Positions 37,663-46,367 of a DNA stretch of 64,000 bases are shown here, one piece after another. The translations under genes were made by a program, and so were the position numbers. The first letter of the stretch is position 1. Each line of letters begins with the position of its first letter. The notes beneath the pieces are model-generated. The model ran no database searches and was not told the origin of the DNA. It saw only the letters and a list, made by a program, of their open reading frames with translations. Location: NCBI GenBank assembly GCA_041490445.1, contig JBGPTF010000002.1, forward strand, positions 124,001 through 188,000. Direction: 5' to 3'. Source of the stretch: JBGPTF01 sp041490445 (GTDB lineage: Bacteria > Acidobacteriota > Terriglobia > Acidiferrales > UBA7541).

Positions 37663-38454
37663 ATGACACTGCGGAAGCTGTCGGTAGTTTCGTTCGCTGT
37701 ACTCTCTGTTGTTGCCGTGATTGCGCTCACCGGGAAAGCGATGATCCCTCTGGTTCATGCGGACGACGACAAGTTCAACTTCAGCGTTCACGCATCTGTG
37801 TTTGATCCTTCCCACACCAAGCTCGTTTCGGCGGAGTGGGAAGATGGCGCCGGCTGTCCCACCGGAGCGACCGAGGTCAAATTCAATTCAGTTTCACCTT
37901 TTAATCTATTGCCACCCAGTTCCTTCACCGATCCGGCCTGTCCAACTGGCGATTCCAGCGACCACAGTAACCAGGGGCTTATTCTAGTCAAGACAGGCGA
38001 AACGTTAAATAATGCCGCTGCCGGCGCGGACATTTTTGGTGTGAAGGGAATCACACTCACTGAAGTCGGATACGACATCCGTATCGGTTCCCATTGCGGC
38101 GCCGGCGCTCCACGATTCAATATCACGACGACCACGGGGAAATTTTACTTCCTGGCCTGCAATTCACCGGCACCTACAACTACTTCCCCAGGCCTTGGCT
38201 GGAAACGGCTGCGCTGGGGCACCGGTACCGCTGGGTCAGTGAGCGCGTTCCTCGACGGCGTAACGCTTGAGGCCATCACCGACCCGATCAAGACCATGGA
38301 GATCATATTCGACGAAGCTCAGGACACTGATCCGATCGGTCTCGCCGTTCTCGACAATATCGACATCAACGGTCTTCTCAGAGGTCACGGCAACGACCCG
38401 GATGGTCGCGACCGGGACCATAGGGACAAGGAAGACCACAGAGACAAAGACTAA
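37663..38454 (+). CDS. Secreted hypothetical protein with charged tail
   Basis: A 263-residue exported protein: signal peptide (MTLRKLSVVSFAVLSVVAVI... to about residue 33, cleavage near VHADDDK) and a probable beta-sandwich body with Cys residues (GAGCPTGATE, DPACPTGDS, GSHCGAGAP, FLACNSP). It ends in a short tail of alternating Asp, Arg, His, Lys (DPDGRDRDHRDKEDHRDKD). I do not recognise the family. The tail may bind metal or interact electrostatically with the surface. The strong AAAGGAG site fixes the start. Lower GC than the adjacent genes hints at a different origin. Confidence 0.65.
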   Translation: MTLRKLSVVSFAVLSVVAVIALTGKAMIPLVHADDDKFNFSVHASVFDPSHTKLVSAEWEDGAGCPTGATEVKFNSVSPFNLLPPSSFTDPACPTGDSSDHSNQGLILVKTGETLNNAAAGADIFGVKGITLTEVGYDIRIGSHCGAGAPRFNITTTTGKFYFLACNSPAPTTTSPGLGWKRLRWGTGTAGSVSAFLDGVTLEAITDPIKTMEIIFDEAQDTDPIGLAVLDNIDINGLLRGHGNDPDGRDRDHRDKEDHRDKD

Positions 38455-38754
38455 TACAAGATTGACGAATTCTTAGCCGATGCGCCGATTTCATACCGGC
38501 AACGACGGAACCGTCGAGCGAGCCGGGAGCGTCGCTCCGCTTCTGCGATAACGCGGCTCCTTGCACTTGGGTGGCCCTCAAATCCAGGGGGCCACCCGGG
38601 AAGCAGTGGTCTGGTAGCAATTGCCGGTTTCCAGAGAATCTGATCTGGATCGCGTTCGAGATTCGCGAGGCAACCCCGAGGTCCCAGGCGCATTTTGTGG
38701 CAGATTTAAGCTCTTTGGAAGTCCCCCTGTCCGCATTCCAGCAGGGAGGCAAAT
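38455..38754. other. Intergenic leader with strong hairpin upstream of AMIN gene
   Basis: A 9-bp perfect stem GGGTGGCCC / GGGCCACCC (38569-38577 with 38589-38597, 11-nt loop) without a T-run, about 155 nt before the next ATG. Several smaller inverted repeats precede it. It may be a structured leader, but it does not match a riboswitch class that I can identify. Confidence 0.4.
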
Positions 38755-40104
38755 ATGGCAGCGAAACCCAAGCTTCGCAGTCTGGCGCTTCTCTCACTGT
38801 TCATCTTTTCCTCTGTCACCGTCAGTGGTCGCCCAGCACCGCAGACTTCTTCCGCGCCCGCCACCACGATCACGCAAATCGAAATACTCCTCGCCGGCCG
38901 GCAGACGATCGTGCGGGTCAGCGGGACTGGGTCCTTGGTATCACGCGCGGAGCGTCTGAGCGGCCCTGAACGGCTGGTCCTCGATTTTTCCGCAACGCGC
39001 TTCGCCCTTTCCCGCAGTTCATTTCCCAGCACGCTCAGACCTGTTCGCGGTGTCCGTGTCGGCCAATTCAAATCCGATGTAGCTCGTGTCGTGATTGACC
39101 TGGATGCTGCCGCTCGCTACAGCATAAAGTCCGAGGGTCAGCGCGTCACAGTTGCATTCGTCCAGGCCGCTGACCCGGCAGCCTACCAGGCAGCTCCTCC
39201 GCAGCAAAAGTCTGCAGTTCACACGCCTCTGGCGAAGAATGTTTCTGTTGCGCCTGCACCCGCGCCAGCGGCACACACTCCTGCCGCGCTGCCGTCCGTC
39301 GCGCCAAAACCGGAAGTCTCCGCCGCAACAACCCCACCAGCGCCTCAACCGGAGGAACAAAAGCTTCCAAATTCCGTCGAGAATGGCATGCTGACTTTTC
39401 ACGCCCAAGACCAGCCTCTCCGATCTATCCTTGAGGAAATCGCAGCGAAGTCCAACGTCGCCGTCATCGTTGCCGAGGGCCTCGGCAACGAGCGCATCTC
39501 TGCTGAATTCCGCCACTATCGCTTGGACGAAGCGCTCCGCCAGATCCTGCAGGGCTACGACGTTCTTTTCTTTTATGGCGCGAAAACAAACGAGAAGGGG
39601 TCGGCTGCGCTCAAGATGGTCTGGGTCTACGCAGCAAATCAATGGCCGGGCCTTAACCAGTCGCCGGTGGTCGCCTCGAAGCCGAGTGCCACGCCGATCG
39701 CACAAACCTTCGCGAATCTTGAACCCAATGCGCGCGCCCGCGCCGTGGACGTACTGATCAGGCGCGAAGGGCGCCGATCGGTTCAGATCGTACTGGATGC
39801 CCTGAAAGACCCGAGCGAAAAAGTAAGAGATCAGGCCCTAGCTAGCGCACTGATGATGGGTGTGGCGATTCCGGAGGATACACTCTCAAATCTCGCCCTC
39901 AACGACCCTTCCCCGAACGTCCGATTCCAGGCGCTTCAGGCTTTGCCCCTGGACCCCACGCTGCGGTGGGTCGCGGAGCGCGCGCTGAATGATTCCAGCC
40001 AGCAAGTCGCGCAATTGGCCAGGAACATCATGCGTGACCTCGACGCGGCCAACGCGCCACCGCCTTCTCCGCCCGCAATTCGTCCCAAGGGCCAGCGGCC
40101 CTAG
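38755..40104 (+). CDS. AMIN / STN / HEAT-repeat exported protein (PilQ-like without secretin)
   Basis: A 449-residue protein with a signal peptide (1-25) and an AMIN domain (about 38-135; TITQIEILLAGRQTIVRVSG, PERLVLDFSATRF) as in PilQ and AmiC. A Pro/Ala linker follows to about 205, then an STN-like domain (LTFHAQDQPLRSILEEIAAKSN..., DEALRQILQGYDVLFFYG). HEAT repeats cover about 325-430 (VLDALKDPSEKVRDQALASALM, LALNDPSPNVRFQALQAL). The secretin channel domain of PilQ is absent, so it may be a periplasmic accessory of a type IV pilus or secretion machine. CAGGAGGCAAAT precedes the ATG. Confidence 0.8.
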   Translation: MAAKPKLRSLALLSLFIFSSVTVSGRPAPQTSSAPATTITQIEILLAGRQTIVRVSGTGSLVSRAERLSGPERLVLDFSATRFALSRSSFPSTLRPVRGVRVGQFKSDVARVVIDLDAAARYSIKSEGQRVTVAFVQAADPAAYQAAPPQQKSAVHTPLAKNVSVAPAPAPAAHTPAALPSVAPKPEVSAATTPPAPQPEEQKLPNSVENGMLTFHAQDQPLRSILEEIAAKSNVAVIVAEGLGNERISAEFRHYRLDEALRQILQGYDVLFFYGAKTNEKGSAALKMVWVYAANQWPGLNQSPVVASKPSATPIAQTFANLEPNARARAVDVLIRREGRRSVQIVLDALKDPSEKVRDQALASALMMGVAIPEDTLSNLALNDPSPNVRFQALQALPLDPTLRWVAERALNDSSQQVAQLARNIMRDLDAANAPPPSPPAIRPKGQRP

Positions 40105-40231
40105 TTCACCAGCTTTATCGCAGCGCCATGCATCCTCGCTGCTCGAGCCGGCCAACCGGGCCAGTTCCTGGGCATCGCACTCGCAGAGGCCGCCAGAGCG
40201 ATAGCGTTGAACGCAGAATCGGGCGCGGCGC

Positions 40232-40819
40232 CTAGCGGCGGGTGACGCCGTACACCCAGGGGATGCCCACCAGCCCGCTCTTCACCTGCACGATGATGGC
40301 GTCACCGGGATGAAAGCGGGTGAAGTCGCCCCGGTCAACCGCGACACGCTCGACGCGACGGCCTTCGCGCCACGACGTGACCACCAGCCGCCGATTGGGC
40401 AAGGGCGCGGTCAGCGCGAACTTTCCCATGACGGATGCCGCGCAACTCTGCGGCGGCGTCCGGTCCACGGCACCGTTCAACAATAGCAGCAACCCGAGCA
40501 GCCACGGCAGCGGAACCAATCCGAAATAGGCGCGCTTCAAGGCCTCGACTTCGCCGTGGCGCACCGCACGCCGCTCCACAGCGATCGCCAGCAGCAACGT
40601 GATGACGAACATCACTCCCATAAAAATCAAGATCGCATCCAGCTCGAGCGGAGGGTACCAGCGGCTCGACACGAGGAAGGCGAGCACTCCGACAAGAAAA
40701 ATTGCTGTGCGCTTGAGGAGCCGGCGCCGAAGAGCGAATTCGGCCGCCGAAGAAGTCAGCCCGCAGGCTTCGCAGGCATCGGCGCCGCGTTCGGCGCCGC
40801 AGTTCAGGCAGCGCGTCAT
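40232..40819 (-). CDS. Zinc-ribbon membrane protein
   Basis: A 195-residue protein beginning MTRCLNCGAERGADACEACG, a four-Cys zinc ribbon. Two to three transmembrane helices follow (AIFLVGVLAFLVSS, LDAILIFMGVMFVITLLLAIA, LVPLPWLLGLLLLLNG), then an extracytoplasmic domain of about 70 residues (RLVVTSWREGRRVERVAVD..., PGDAIIVQVKSG). The ATG overlaps the stop of the PilZ gene (ATGA), so the two are translationally coupled. The ribbon plus helices suggests a membrane-anchored sensor or adaptor; function unknown. Confidence 0.7.
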   Translation of the reverse strand: MTRCLNCGAERGADACEACGLTSSAAEFALRRRLLKRTAIFLVGVLAFLVSSRWYPPLELDAILIFMGVMFVITLLLAIAVERRAVRHGEVEALKRAYFGLVPLPWLLGLLLLLNGAVDRTPPQSCAASVMGKFALTAPLPNRRLVVTSWREGRRVERVAVDRGDFTRFHPGDAIIVQVKSGLVGIPWVYGVTRR

Positions 40820-41133
40820 TTGCCTGCGAGTTTCCAGAGAAAAGCGTCCAAGGCCTTCTGTGCTTCCGCCGGAAGCTGCCGAAACTCGAGGCCCATGCCC
40901 CGCCCCGGCTCCACGCGTTTCACGATGCACTCCACGGAAATCGAATCGGCGGCAAGAATTCGGGCTGTGAATTCCGCGCGGACCCACAGCGGGTTGTCGG
41001 CCAGAAGGAACATCCCCGTTGCACTCATGTCGCATGCCACAGCGCGCAGGACTTCCGATCCCCATTCAAACTCGACTTCTGCGCGGCAAGCGTAGCGCGG
41101 GTACCGCCGGCGTTCTGTAATCGGTTCGCTCAT
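40816..41133 (-). CDS. PilZ-domain protein
   Basis: A 105-residue single PilZ domain: RRRYPRYACRAEVEF (RxxxR c-di-GMP motif), then DMSATGMFLLADNPL (D/NxSxxG motif), ending with EFRQLPAEAQKALDAFL. Both ligand motifs are intact, so c-di-GMP binding is likely. The start at 41133 excludes nine upstream residues without similarity. It is coupled by a 4-bp overlap to the zinc-ribbon membrane protein, a possible output partner. The nearby AMIN/STN protein could link both to surface structures, an inference. Confidence 0.85.
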   Translation of the reverse strand: MSEPITERRRYPRYACRAEVEFEWGSEVLRAVACDMSATGMFLLADNPLWVRAEFTARILAADSISVECIVKRVEPGRGMGLEFRQLPAEAQKALDAFLWKLAGK

Positions 41134-41271
41134 GTCGGCTGCCTTGTGAACGAGTATCACTTGCCTTTCCTCACGATGCTATGCGGCGGCAGTTGGGCTG
41201 TCAATCACAGCCTGCCGGGAGAGTTTGCAACCAGCCCTGTGCGAATCGTGGCTACGGGGCAGGCCCCGCGG

Positions 41272-41277
41272 TATAAT
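41272..41277 (+). promoter_or_regulatory. TATAAT box 6 nt before the start codon (leaderless promoter)
   Basis: A perfect TATAAT followed by CCCGGC and then ATG (41284). A start site at the usual 7 nt from the -10 box would coincide with the A of the ATG. No clear -35 and no Shine-Dalgarno. Confidence 0.6.
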
Positions 41278-41283
41278 CCCGGC

Positions 41284-41772
41284 ATGGACCTCCGGGAATT
41301 GTTTCTCAAGCAGAAAGAGGCCATTCGAAACCGCAGCCGCGAAGTGTTTGCACTTCTTCGCCCGGAACACTTCCAGTGGCGGCCGGAGAAAGACGCACTG
41401 AGCGCCGGCGAGATGCTGCGCCACCTGTGGGTGTCGGAAGAAGGTGTGCGTCGCGTCGCGCTCGAAGGCAACTTTGCCTATTACGAAACGCGGATTCCGC
41501 AAGGGCTGCGGGCAGTGATTGGAGCGCCGACGACGCTCGGGGAGGAACTTAAGCAAATTGAGCGCGTGCACCTCGAGACGCTCGCCGCGGTGCGGGCGCT
41601 TCCGCCCGAAAGGTTCGACGAGGAGAGGACCCACGCGGGCCTCGGGTTTCGCCGAAACGTGAGCGTAATTCTCTTCGGCATCAACGAGCACGAAATTCAC
41701 CATCGTGCCCAATTGATGACCTACCTGCGAATGCTGGGCACACCCGCCCCGGAACCATTCCGGCGGCGTTGA
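41284..41772 (+). CDS. DinB-family protein
   Basis: A 162-residue four-helix-bundle protein of the DinB/YfiT superfamily with the three metal-binding histidines: LSAGEMLRHLWVSEEG (His in the second helix) and GINEHEIHHRAQL (two His in the third). WRPEKDALSAGEML is the characteristic pre-helix signature. It starts immediately after a TATAAT box, so it is probably translated from a leaderless message. It is a paralogue type of the protein at 20825, with low similarity. Substrate unknown. Confidence 0.85.
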   Translation: MDLRELFLKQKEAIRNRSREVFALLRPEHFQWRPEKDALSAGEMLRHLWVSEEGVRRVALEGNFAYYETRIPQGLRAVIGAPTTLGEELKQIERVHLETLAAVRALPPERFDEERTHAGLGFRRNVSVILFGINEHEIHHRAQLMTYLRMLGTPAPEPFRRR

Positions 41773-41808
41773 TTCCTGCGCCTCCCCGTTCCTAGCCTTC
41801 CACCGGCC

Positions 41809-42084
41809 TTATTTCTTGTCGAGAAGCTGGACACTCGAAGGAGGAGTCCCCAGGCAAACCATGTTTTGGTCACGGCCGTTGGCGAGCATGGTGCAGGCGA
41901 TTTCCTGAGCGGCACGAATTGCGTCTTCGGGAGTCTTGCCTGCAGCCGAACCGCACTGTTGGCGGCCGCGGAAGTCAACACACACCTGATAGTGGAAGCG
42001 ATCCTGCTGGAGTGTGGAATAGAAGAGATACCCCAGAAAGACCAGTCCAGCAATCACCAGCATCCGACGCATGCGGCGGGACAT
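41809..42084 (-). CDS. Small membrane-anchored hypothetical protein
   Basis: A 91-residue protein with one N-terminal transmembrane segment (MLVIAGLVFLGYLFYSTL) and a soluble part carrying three Cys (YQVCVDFRGRQQCGSAAG, EIACTMLANGRDQNMVCLG), probably exposed outside the cytoplasm. Not a known family to me. No good binding site, but codon use and its conserved-looking Cys pattern support it. It is convergent with the DinB gene and lies 63 bp downstream of the sugar-kinase gene on the same strand. Confidence 0.55.
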   Translation of the reverse strand: MSRRMRRMLVIAGLVFLGYLFYSTLQQDRFHYQVCVDFRGRQQCGSAAGKTPEDAIRAAQEIACTMLANGRDQNMVCLGTPPSSVQLLDKK

Positions 42085-42147
42085 GCCGAGATCGTAAGCC
42101 CGCTGGTTCCCTGCGCACTCCGATTGTCATTGGGGATCGCGAAAGCG

Positions 42148-43068
42148 TTACTGACGGCTGGCCCGGCAACGAGCCATTTCAGCAGCGGCATGAGCAGGTG
42201 AAACGCGGAGGGGCACGATGTTCGCTAGGGGCAGTGCGTGCGTGATTTGAGATTCCAAGGCGCGATCGAGCAAGGCGCTGCGGCCGAAAACTCCGCCGGC
42301 CTCTGCGACCGTGCAGGGAGAATGCCCCATGCCGAGCGTGTCCGCGACGCGGGATACAAGCTCCGCCAGCGCCGAGGCCGCTTCGGTGAGAAGGTCACGC
42401 GCGATTCCGTCTCCGGAAGCTGCTGCATCCGCGACCACAGGGAACAATCGGGGAAAGACATCGTCGGGCGCCTGCGCAGTTCGCCGGCTGAGTTCCTCCC
42501 AGCTTGAACAACTGAGGGCCGCGAGGATTTGGTCAACCAAGACTGTCCCTGGCCCCGGCCCGCTCCGGGTTCGGACAACGGCTTCAACGGCGCGCTTGCC
42601 GATGTCGTACGCACTGCCTCGGTCACCCTTCTCCGGCCCTTCCCCACCCGCGCGCGCCGTCTTGCCAGCGGCGTTGCGCCCGTACGCGGCCGAGCCGGTG
42701 CCGGCGATAAGTACGATGCCCTCTCCTGCGCCAACAGCGGCGGCGAGAGCGATCTCGAGGTCTGTGGTGACCTCGACAGCGGCCTGAGGAACGAAGCGCT
42801 TCAGGAACTCCGCGATGCGATGCGCTGCCTGCGTTTGCGAAGCGCCCGCGAGTCCCGCGCAGACCCCTTTGATGTGCGCGCATTCGATTCGCGCAGAGGT
42901 GAGCGCCTGCGTCGCAGCGTCTTCCAGGGCGGCATAGGACTTCGCAAATCCCACTCGCAAAGGATTGGATGGCCCGGACCGCGCTTCGGCGACCATGTGC
43001 CCAGCATCATCAACCACGATGCAGTGGGTCTTCGTCCCGCCGCCGTCGAAACCAAGATAGAAATTCAT
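42148..43068 (-). CDS. BadF/BadG-type sugar kinase (N-acetylglucosamine or MurNAc kinase)
   Basis: A 306-residue ASKHA-fold ATPase. Phosphate-1 motif GFDGGGTKTHCIV at the N-terminus, phosphate-2 motif IAGTGSAAYGRN and connect region GDRGSAYDIGKRA are present. This group contains N-acetylglucosamine kinase and the Tannerella MurNAc kinase MurK. Given NamZ, NagZ and MurQ nearby, phosphorylation of free GlcNAc or MurNAc at O6 is the best inference. It is downstream of a small membrane protein on the same strand and divergent from the symporter at 43418. Confidence 0.8.
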   Translation of the reverse strand: MNFYLGFDGGGTKTHCIVVDDAGHMVAEARSGPSNPLRVGFAKSYAALEDAATQALTSARIECAHIKGVCAGLAGASQTQAAHRIAEFLKRFVPQAAVEVTTDLEIALAAAVGAGEGIVLIAGTGSAAYGRNAAGKTARAGGEGPEKGDRGSAYDIGKRAVEAVVRTRSGPGPGTVLVDQILAALSCSSWEELSRRTAQAPDDVFPRLFPVVADAAASGDGIARDLLTEAASALAELVSRVADTLGMGHSPCTVAEAGGVFGRSALLDRALESQITHALPLANIVPLRVSPAHAAAEMARCRASRQ

Positions 43069-43120
43069 CGGTCAGGGTTCGTGCGCGATCGACAATGGTT
43101 GCCGCAGGGTGCTTTGCTGT

Positions 43121-43357
43121 TCACCGCGGCTCTCCACCGGACAGGTTGGTTTCATCCTTGCCGACCATGACCAGCGCGAGCACTGCAATCGCGGTCAGGA
43201 GGTAGCCGAGGACGAACCAGACCCTGGGATTCCTCCGATAATTCCGAGCCAGCAGGGCGCACACGGCGCCGCAGACCGGTCCGGCAACCATCAGACAGAT
43301 AAGTTCATAGGCAATTGGATTCTGCGGCGCAAGCATCAAATCAATCCCGGCCGCCAT
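43121..43357 (-). CDS. Small two-helix membrane protein
   Basis: A 78-residue protein with two hydrophobic helices (IAYELICLMVAGPVCGAVCALL and VWFVLGYLLTAIAVLALVMV) separated by basic residues (RNYRRNPR). It ends 52 bp before the kinase start on the same strand, so it may be co-transcribed. Function unknown; no strong binding site seen. Confidence 0.5.
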   Translation of the reverse strand: MAAGIDLMLAPQNPIAYELICLMVAGPVCGAVCALLARNYRRNPRVWFVLGYLLTAIAVLALVMVGKDETNLSGGEPR

Positions 43358-43417
43358 TCGCTTGACACCCGAATCGGAGGACGGCTAGCATCGCGCGACC
43401 TGGGCGGGCGCGCGGCG

Positions 43418-44890
43418 ATGAGGATCAGCCACCTCGACTTCGGCATATTGGTTCTCTACCTCGCCGGCATCACGCTCTTTGGAGCGCGCTTTCGACGCTC
43501 GCAGCACACCCTGCGCGACTATTTCCTGGGCGGCCGGACGGCGCCCTGGTGGGCGCTCGCGTGCTCGATCGTCGCCACCGAAACGTCCTCACTCACCATC
43601 ATCAGCACGCCGGGAATCGCTTTCGCGACAAACCTCGGCTTTCTCCAACTGGTCATCGGGTACCTGATCGCGCGTGTGGTGATCTGCGTCGTGTTCATCC
43701 CGCAGTACTTTCGAGGGGAATTCTACACGGCCTACCAGTTAATCGAGAAACGCTTCGGGACGCGGATGAAGGCTTTCGCGGCAACGATTTTTCTGGTCAC
43801 GCGCGCCCTGGCCGAAGGCGTGCGCATCTCTGCGATCGGAAAGGTAGTCAGCGTGGCGTTCGGAATGGGCGACCGCGTTTCCGTCATCGTGATTACGCTG
43901 CTCACACTTTTCTACACGTTCGAGGGCGGCATGACCGCCGTGATTTGGACGGACGTCCTGCAACTCGGGCTGTATCTCACGGGGTCACTGGCGGCTTTTT
44001 TCCTGCTGCTGCACAGGATTCCCCATGGCTGGCCCGCCGTTGTCAGCGCAGCCGCGGCCGCCGGCGGCAAGCTTCGCGTGTTCGATTTCACGTTCAGCCT
44101 GACGCAGAGCTACACGTTCTGGTCGGGGGTGATCGGCGGGACGTTTCTGACGATGGCGAGCCACGGCACTGACCAGACGATGGTGCAGCGGCTGCTCGCG
44201 GCGCGCTCCGAACGCGACAGCAAAGCGGCACTGCTCGCGAGCGGCGTGATCATCTTCGTGCAGTTTTCGCTGTTCCTGGTGCTCGGGGTGATGCTATTTG
44301 TATTCGCACAGCACTTTGCGCTCCCGATCCCCGCCGGAGATCCCGACCGTATTTTTCCTGAGTTCATCGTGAGCCAGATGCCGGTGGGCCTCGCGGGCCT
44401 GGTGCTTGCCGCGATCTTCGCTGTAGCCATGTCGAACGCGAGCGGCTCACTGAACTCACTCGCTTCTTCGAGCATCTTAGATTTGAGCGCACTGCGGGGC
44501 TCCGCGCCGGCGGATCAGACGACGTTTCTACGGAATTCCCGGCGCGTCACCATCGTCTGGGGCATCGTGCTTGGTTGTTTCGGCCTGATCCACTGGGGGC
44601 CGGTTTTGGAAGCGGGCTTGACGATCGCCTCGATCACCTACGGCAGCATGCTTGGTCTTTTTCTCCTAGGCTTGTGGAACCGGCGCGCCACTGCGGGAGG
44701 GGCTGCAGCAGGCATGCTTGTGGGCCTGGCGACGATGCTGAGCGTGAAGTTTTTCACGCCGCTGGCCTGGACCTGGTTTGTACTCGTGGGAACCGTAGTC
44801 ACATTCGCTGTTGGTTCGCTGGCGAGCCTGTTTGGCGGCGCTAGCGGAGCGCAAACGCGAAAGGTAGACTCCTACAACGCAAATGAATGA
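43418..44890 (+). CDS. Sodium:solute symporter (SSS family)
   Basis: A 490-residue transporter with about thirteen helices. SSS hallmarks are the N-terminal DYFLGGRTAPWWALACSIVATETSSLTII and GEFYTAYQLIEKRFG. The Na+ site region (TFLTMASHGTDQTMVQRLLAARSERDSK) and the MSNASGSLNSLASSSILDL motif near the end are also present. Substrate not readable; since it is divergent from a BadF-type kinase and followed by peptidoglycan-recycling genes, uptake of an amino sugar such as MurNAc is a good hypothesis. The ATG at 43418 matches the family start. Its stop overlaps the next gene by 8 bp. Confidence 0.88.
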   Translation: MRISHLDFGILVLYLAGITLFGARFRRSQHTLRDYFLGGRTAPWWALACSIVATETSSLTIISTPGIAFATNLGFLQLVIGYLIARVVICVVFIPQYFRGEFYTAYQLIEKRFGTRMKAFAATIFLVTRALAEGVRISAIGKVVSVAFGMGDRVSVIVITLLTLFYTFEGGMTAVIWTDVLQLGLYLTGSLAAFFLLLHRIPHGWPAVVSAAAAAGGKLRVFDFTFSLTQSYTFWSGVIGGTFLTMASHGTDQTMVQRLLAARSERDSKAALLASGVIIFVQFSLFLVLGVMLFVFAQHFALPIPAGDPDRIFPEFIVSQMPVGLAGLVLAAIFAVAMSNASGSLNSLASSSILDLSALRGSAPADQTTFLRNSRRVTIVWGIVLGCFGLIHWGPVLEAGLTIASITYGSMLGLFLLGLWNRRATAGGAAAGMLVGLATMLSVKFFTPLAWTWFVLVGTVVTFAVGSLASLFGGASGAQTRKVDSYNANE

Positions 44891-46271
44891 GAAGCCGAAT
44901 GAGCTGATCCGCGGTCTGGGCGGATGGGCCGCCGCGGCCATCGTCGTGGGGACGATGATCGGAACAGGCGTTTTCATCGTGCCCGCCGAAATGGCCCGCA
45001 GTGTGGGTTCCGTGGGGATGGTTTTCGTCGTCTGGATTGTGGGCGGCGCGCTGACGCTCTTCGGCGCCCTCAGCTACGCGGAGCTTGGCGCCGCCATTCC
45101 GGAAGCTGGCGGAGAATACGCCTACCTGAGCCGAGGGATGGGGCCGAAGTCGGGCTACCTGTTCGGCTGGATGCACTCCATCCTCGGCCGCCCCACCTCC
45201 GTGGCCACGATTTCGGCGGGGCTGCTGCGCTTCTGGGGATTCCTGATGCCCGCTGTAGCCACGCCGCTTTTCACCTGGCACATCGCGCTGCCCTTCGGCA
45301 GCAAACCGTATGATTTTCAATTCACGTGGGCGCAGCCGTTGGCGGTGCTCGCGATCGCGGCGATCACGCTGCTCAATTGCCTTGGGGTGCGGCTGGGCGG
45401 GCAGGTGCAGGTGGCACTGACACTCATCAAGATCGGGGCGGTGCTTGCCGTTGTCGGGCTGGGACTTGCCCTCAGCCACGGCAGCGCGACGACTTTTCAT
45501 CCCCTGTTCGCCGCTGGCGGCGCGTGGACCCTTGGCGGCCTTCTGACGGCGCTTGTCGGCGCCCTGTGGGCCTACGACGGCTGGAGCAACGTCAACCTCG
45601 TCGGCTCTGAAGTGGCGAATCCACAGAAGAACATTCCACGCGCCTTGATCGGCGGCGTGGCAACCGTCGCCGCGCTGTACATCCTGATGACGGTCGCGTG
45701 CTTTTACGTCCTCCCATTCAGCGCAGTGTCCTCGTCCGCCCACGTGGCCTCCGACGTCATTGCAAAGGTGACCGGGCGAGGCGCCGCGTCCTGGCTCACG
45801 CTGGCGATGATCGTCTGCGCGCTCGGCACGCTGAATTCGTCCATCCTGAGCGGCGCGCGCGTGGACTACGCGATGGCGCGTGACCGGCTCTTTTTTCCTT
45901 CTCTCGCAAGCGTTCATCCCAAGTTTCGCGTCCCGACCCGCGCGCTGCTGTTTCAAGGCTGCCTGGCGAGCGTCCTGGCGCTCACGGGAACGTTTGAAGA
46001 ACTGTATAGCCTGTTTATTTTCGCGGGATGGATTTTCTACGGACTGGCGACGGCGTCCGTCATCTGGCTTCGCTACAAGGAGCCAAATCTCGAGCGGCCG
46101 TACCGGACGTGGGGCTATCCTGTGGTCCCTGCGCTGTTCGTCCTCGGAGCGCTTGCCCTCACGGCGAATCTCTGGCTCGATCGTCCGTGGCGCTGCACGA
46201 TCGGCCTGGTTCTAATCCTGTCAGGACTGCTTTTCTACCGCACCTGGAATCGTCAACCGCAAAAGGTCTGA
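44883..46271 (+). CDS. APC-superfamily amino acid permease
   Basis: A 462-residue permease with twelve helices. The first helix GTMIGTGVFIVPAEMA contains the substrate-binding GTGVF motif, and SYAELGAAIPEAGGEYAYL and the EVANPQKNIPRALIGG segment are typical of the LAT/APC branch. It overlaps the symporter gene by 8 bp (ATGAATGA), implying coupled translation. Substrate is likely an amino acid or small peptide; with the recycling genes nearby it might handle peptidoglycan-derived amino acids, an inference. Confidence 0.88.
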   Translation: MNEKPNELIRGLGGWAAAAIVVGTMIGTGVFIVPAEMARSVGSVGMVFVVWIVGGALTLFGALSYAELGAAIPEAGGEYAYLSRGMGPKSGYLFGWMHSILGRPTSVATISAGLLRFWGFLMPAVATPLFTWHIALPFGSKPYDFQFTWAQPLAVLAIAAITLLNCLGVRLGGQVQVALTLIKIGAVLAVVGLGLALSHGSATTFHPLFAAGGAWTLGGLLTALVGALWAYDGWSNVNLVGSEVANPQKNIPRALIGGVATVAALYILMTVACFYVLPFSAVSSSAHVASDVIAKVTGRGAASWLTLAMIVCALGTLNSSILSGARVDYAMARDRLFFPSLASVHPKFRVPTRALLFQGCLASVLALTGTFEELYSLFIFAGWIFYGLATASVIWLRYKEPNLERPYRTWGYPVVPALFVLGALALTANLWLDRPWRCTIGLVLILSGLLFYRTWNRQPQKV

Positions 46272-46367
46272 AACGGCGGAACACGGCGCGCCAGCCCCGG
46301 TCATCGCGGGGGGCGAGGGGCTCTTGCGGCAAAGCGGGGCCTGCCCCAAATTCTCGGGATGCGATTT

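Noticed and set aside
38455..38754. Riboswitch in the leader of the AMIN/STN gene
   Set aside because: A strong hairpin exists, but I could not match any known aptamer consensus (checked mentally against c-di-GMP, cobalamin and Moco motifs).
40232..41065. Longer N-terminus for the zinc-ribbon membrane protein
   Set aside because: The extra 82 residues overlap the PilZ gene and are not protein-like; the ATG overlapping the PilZ stop is a better start.
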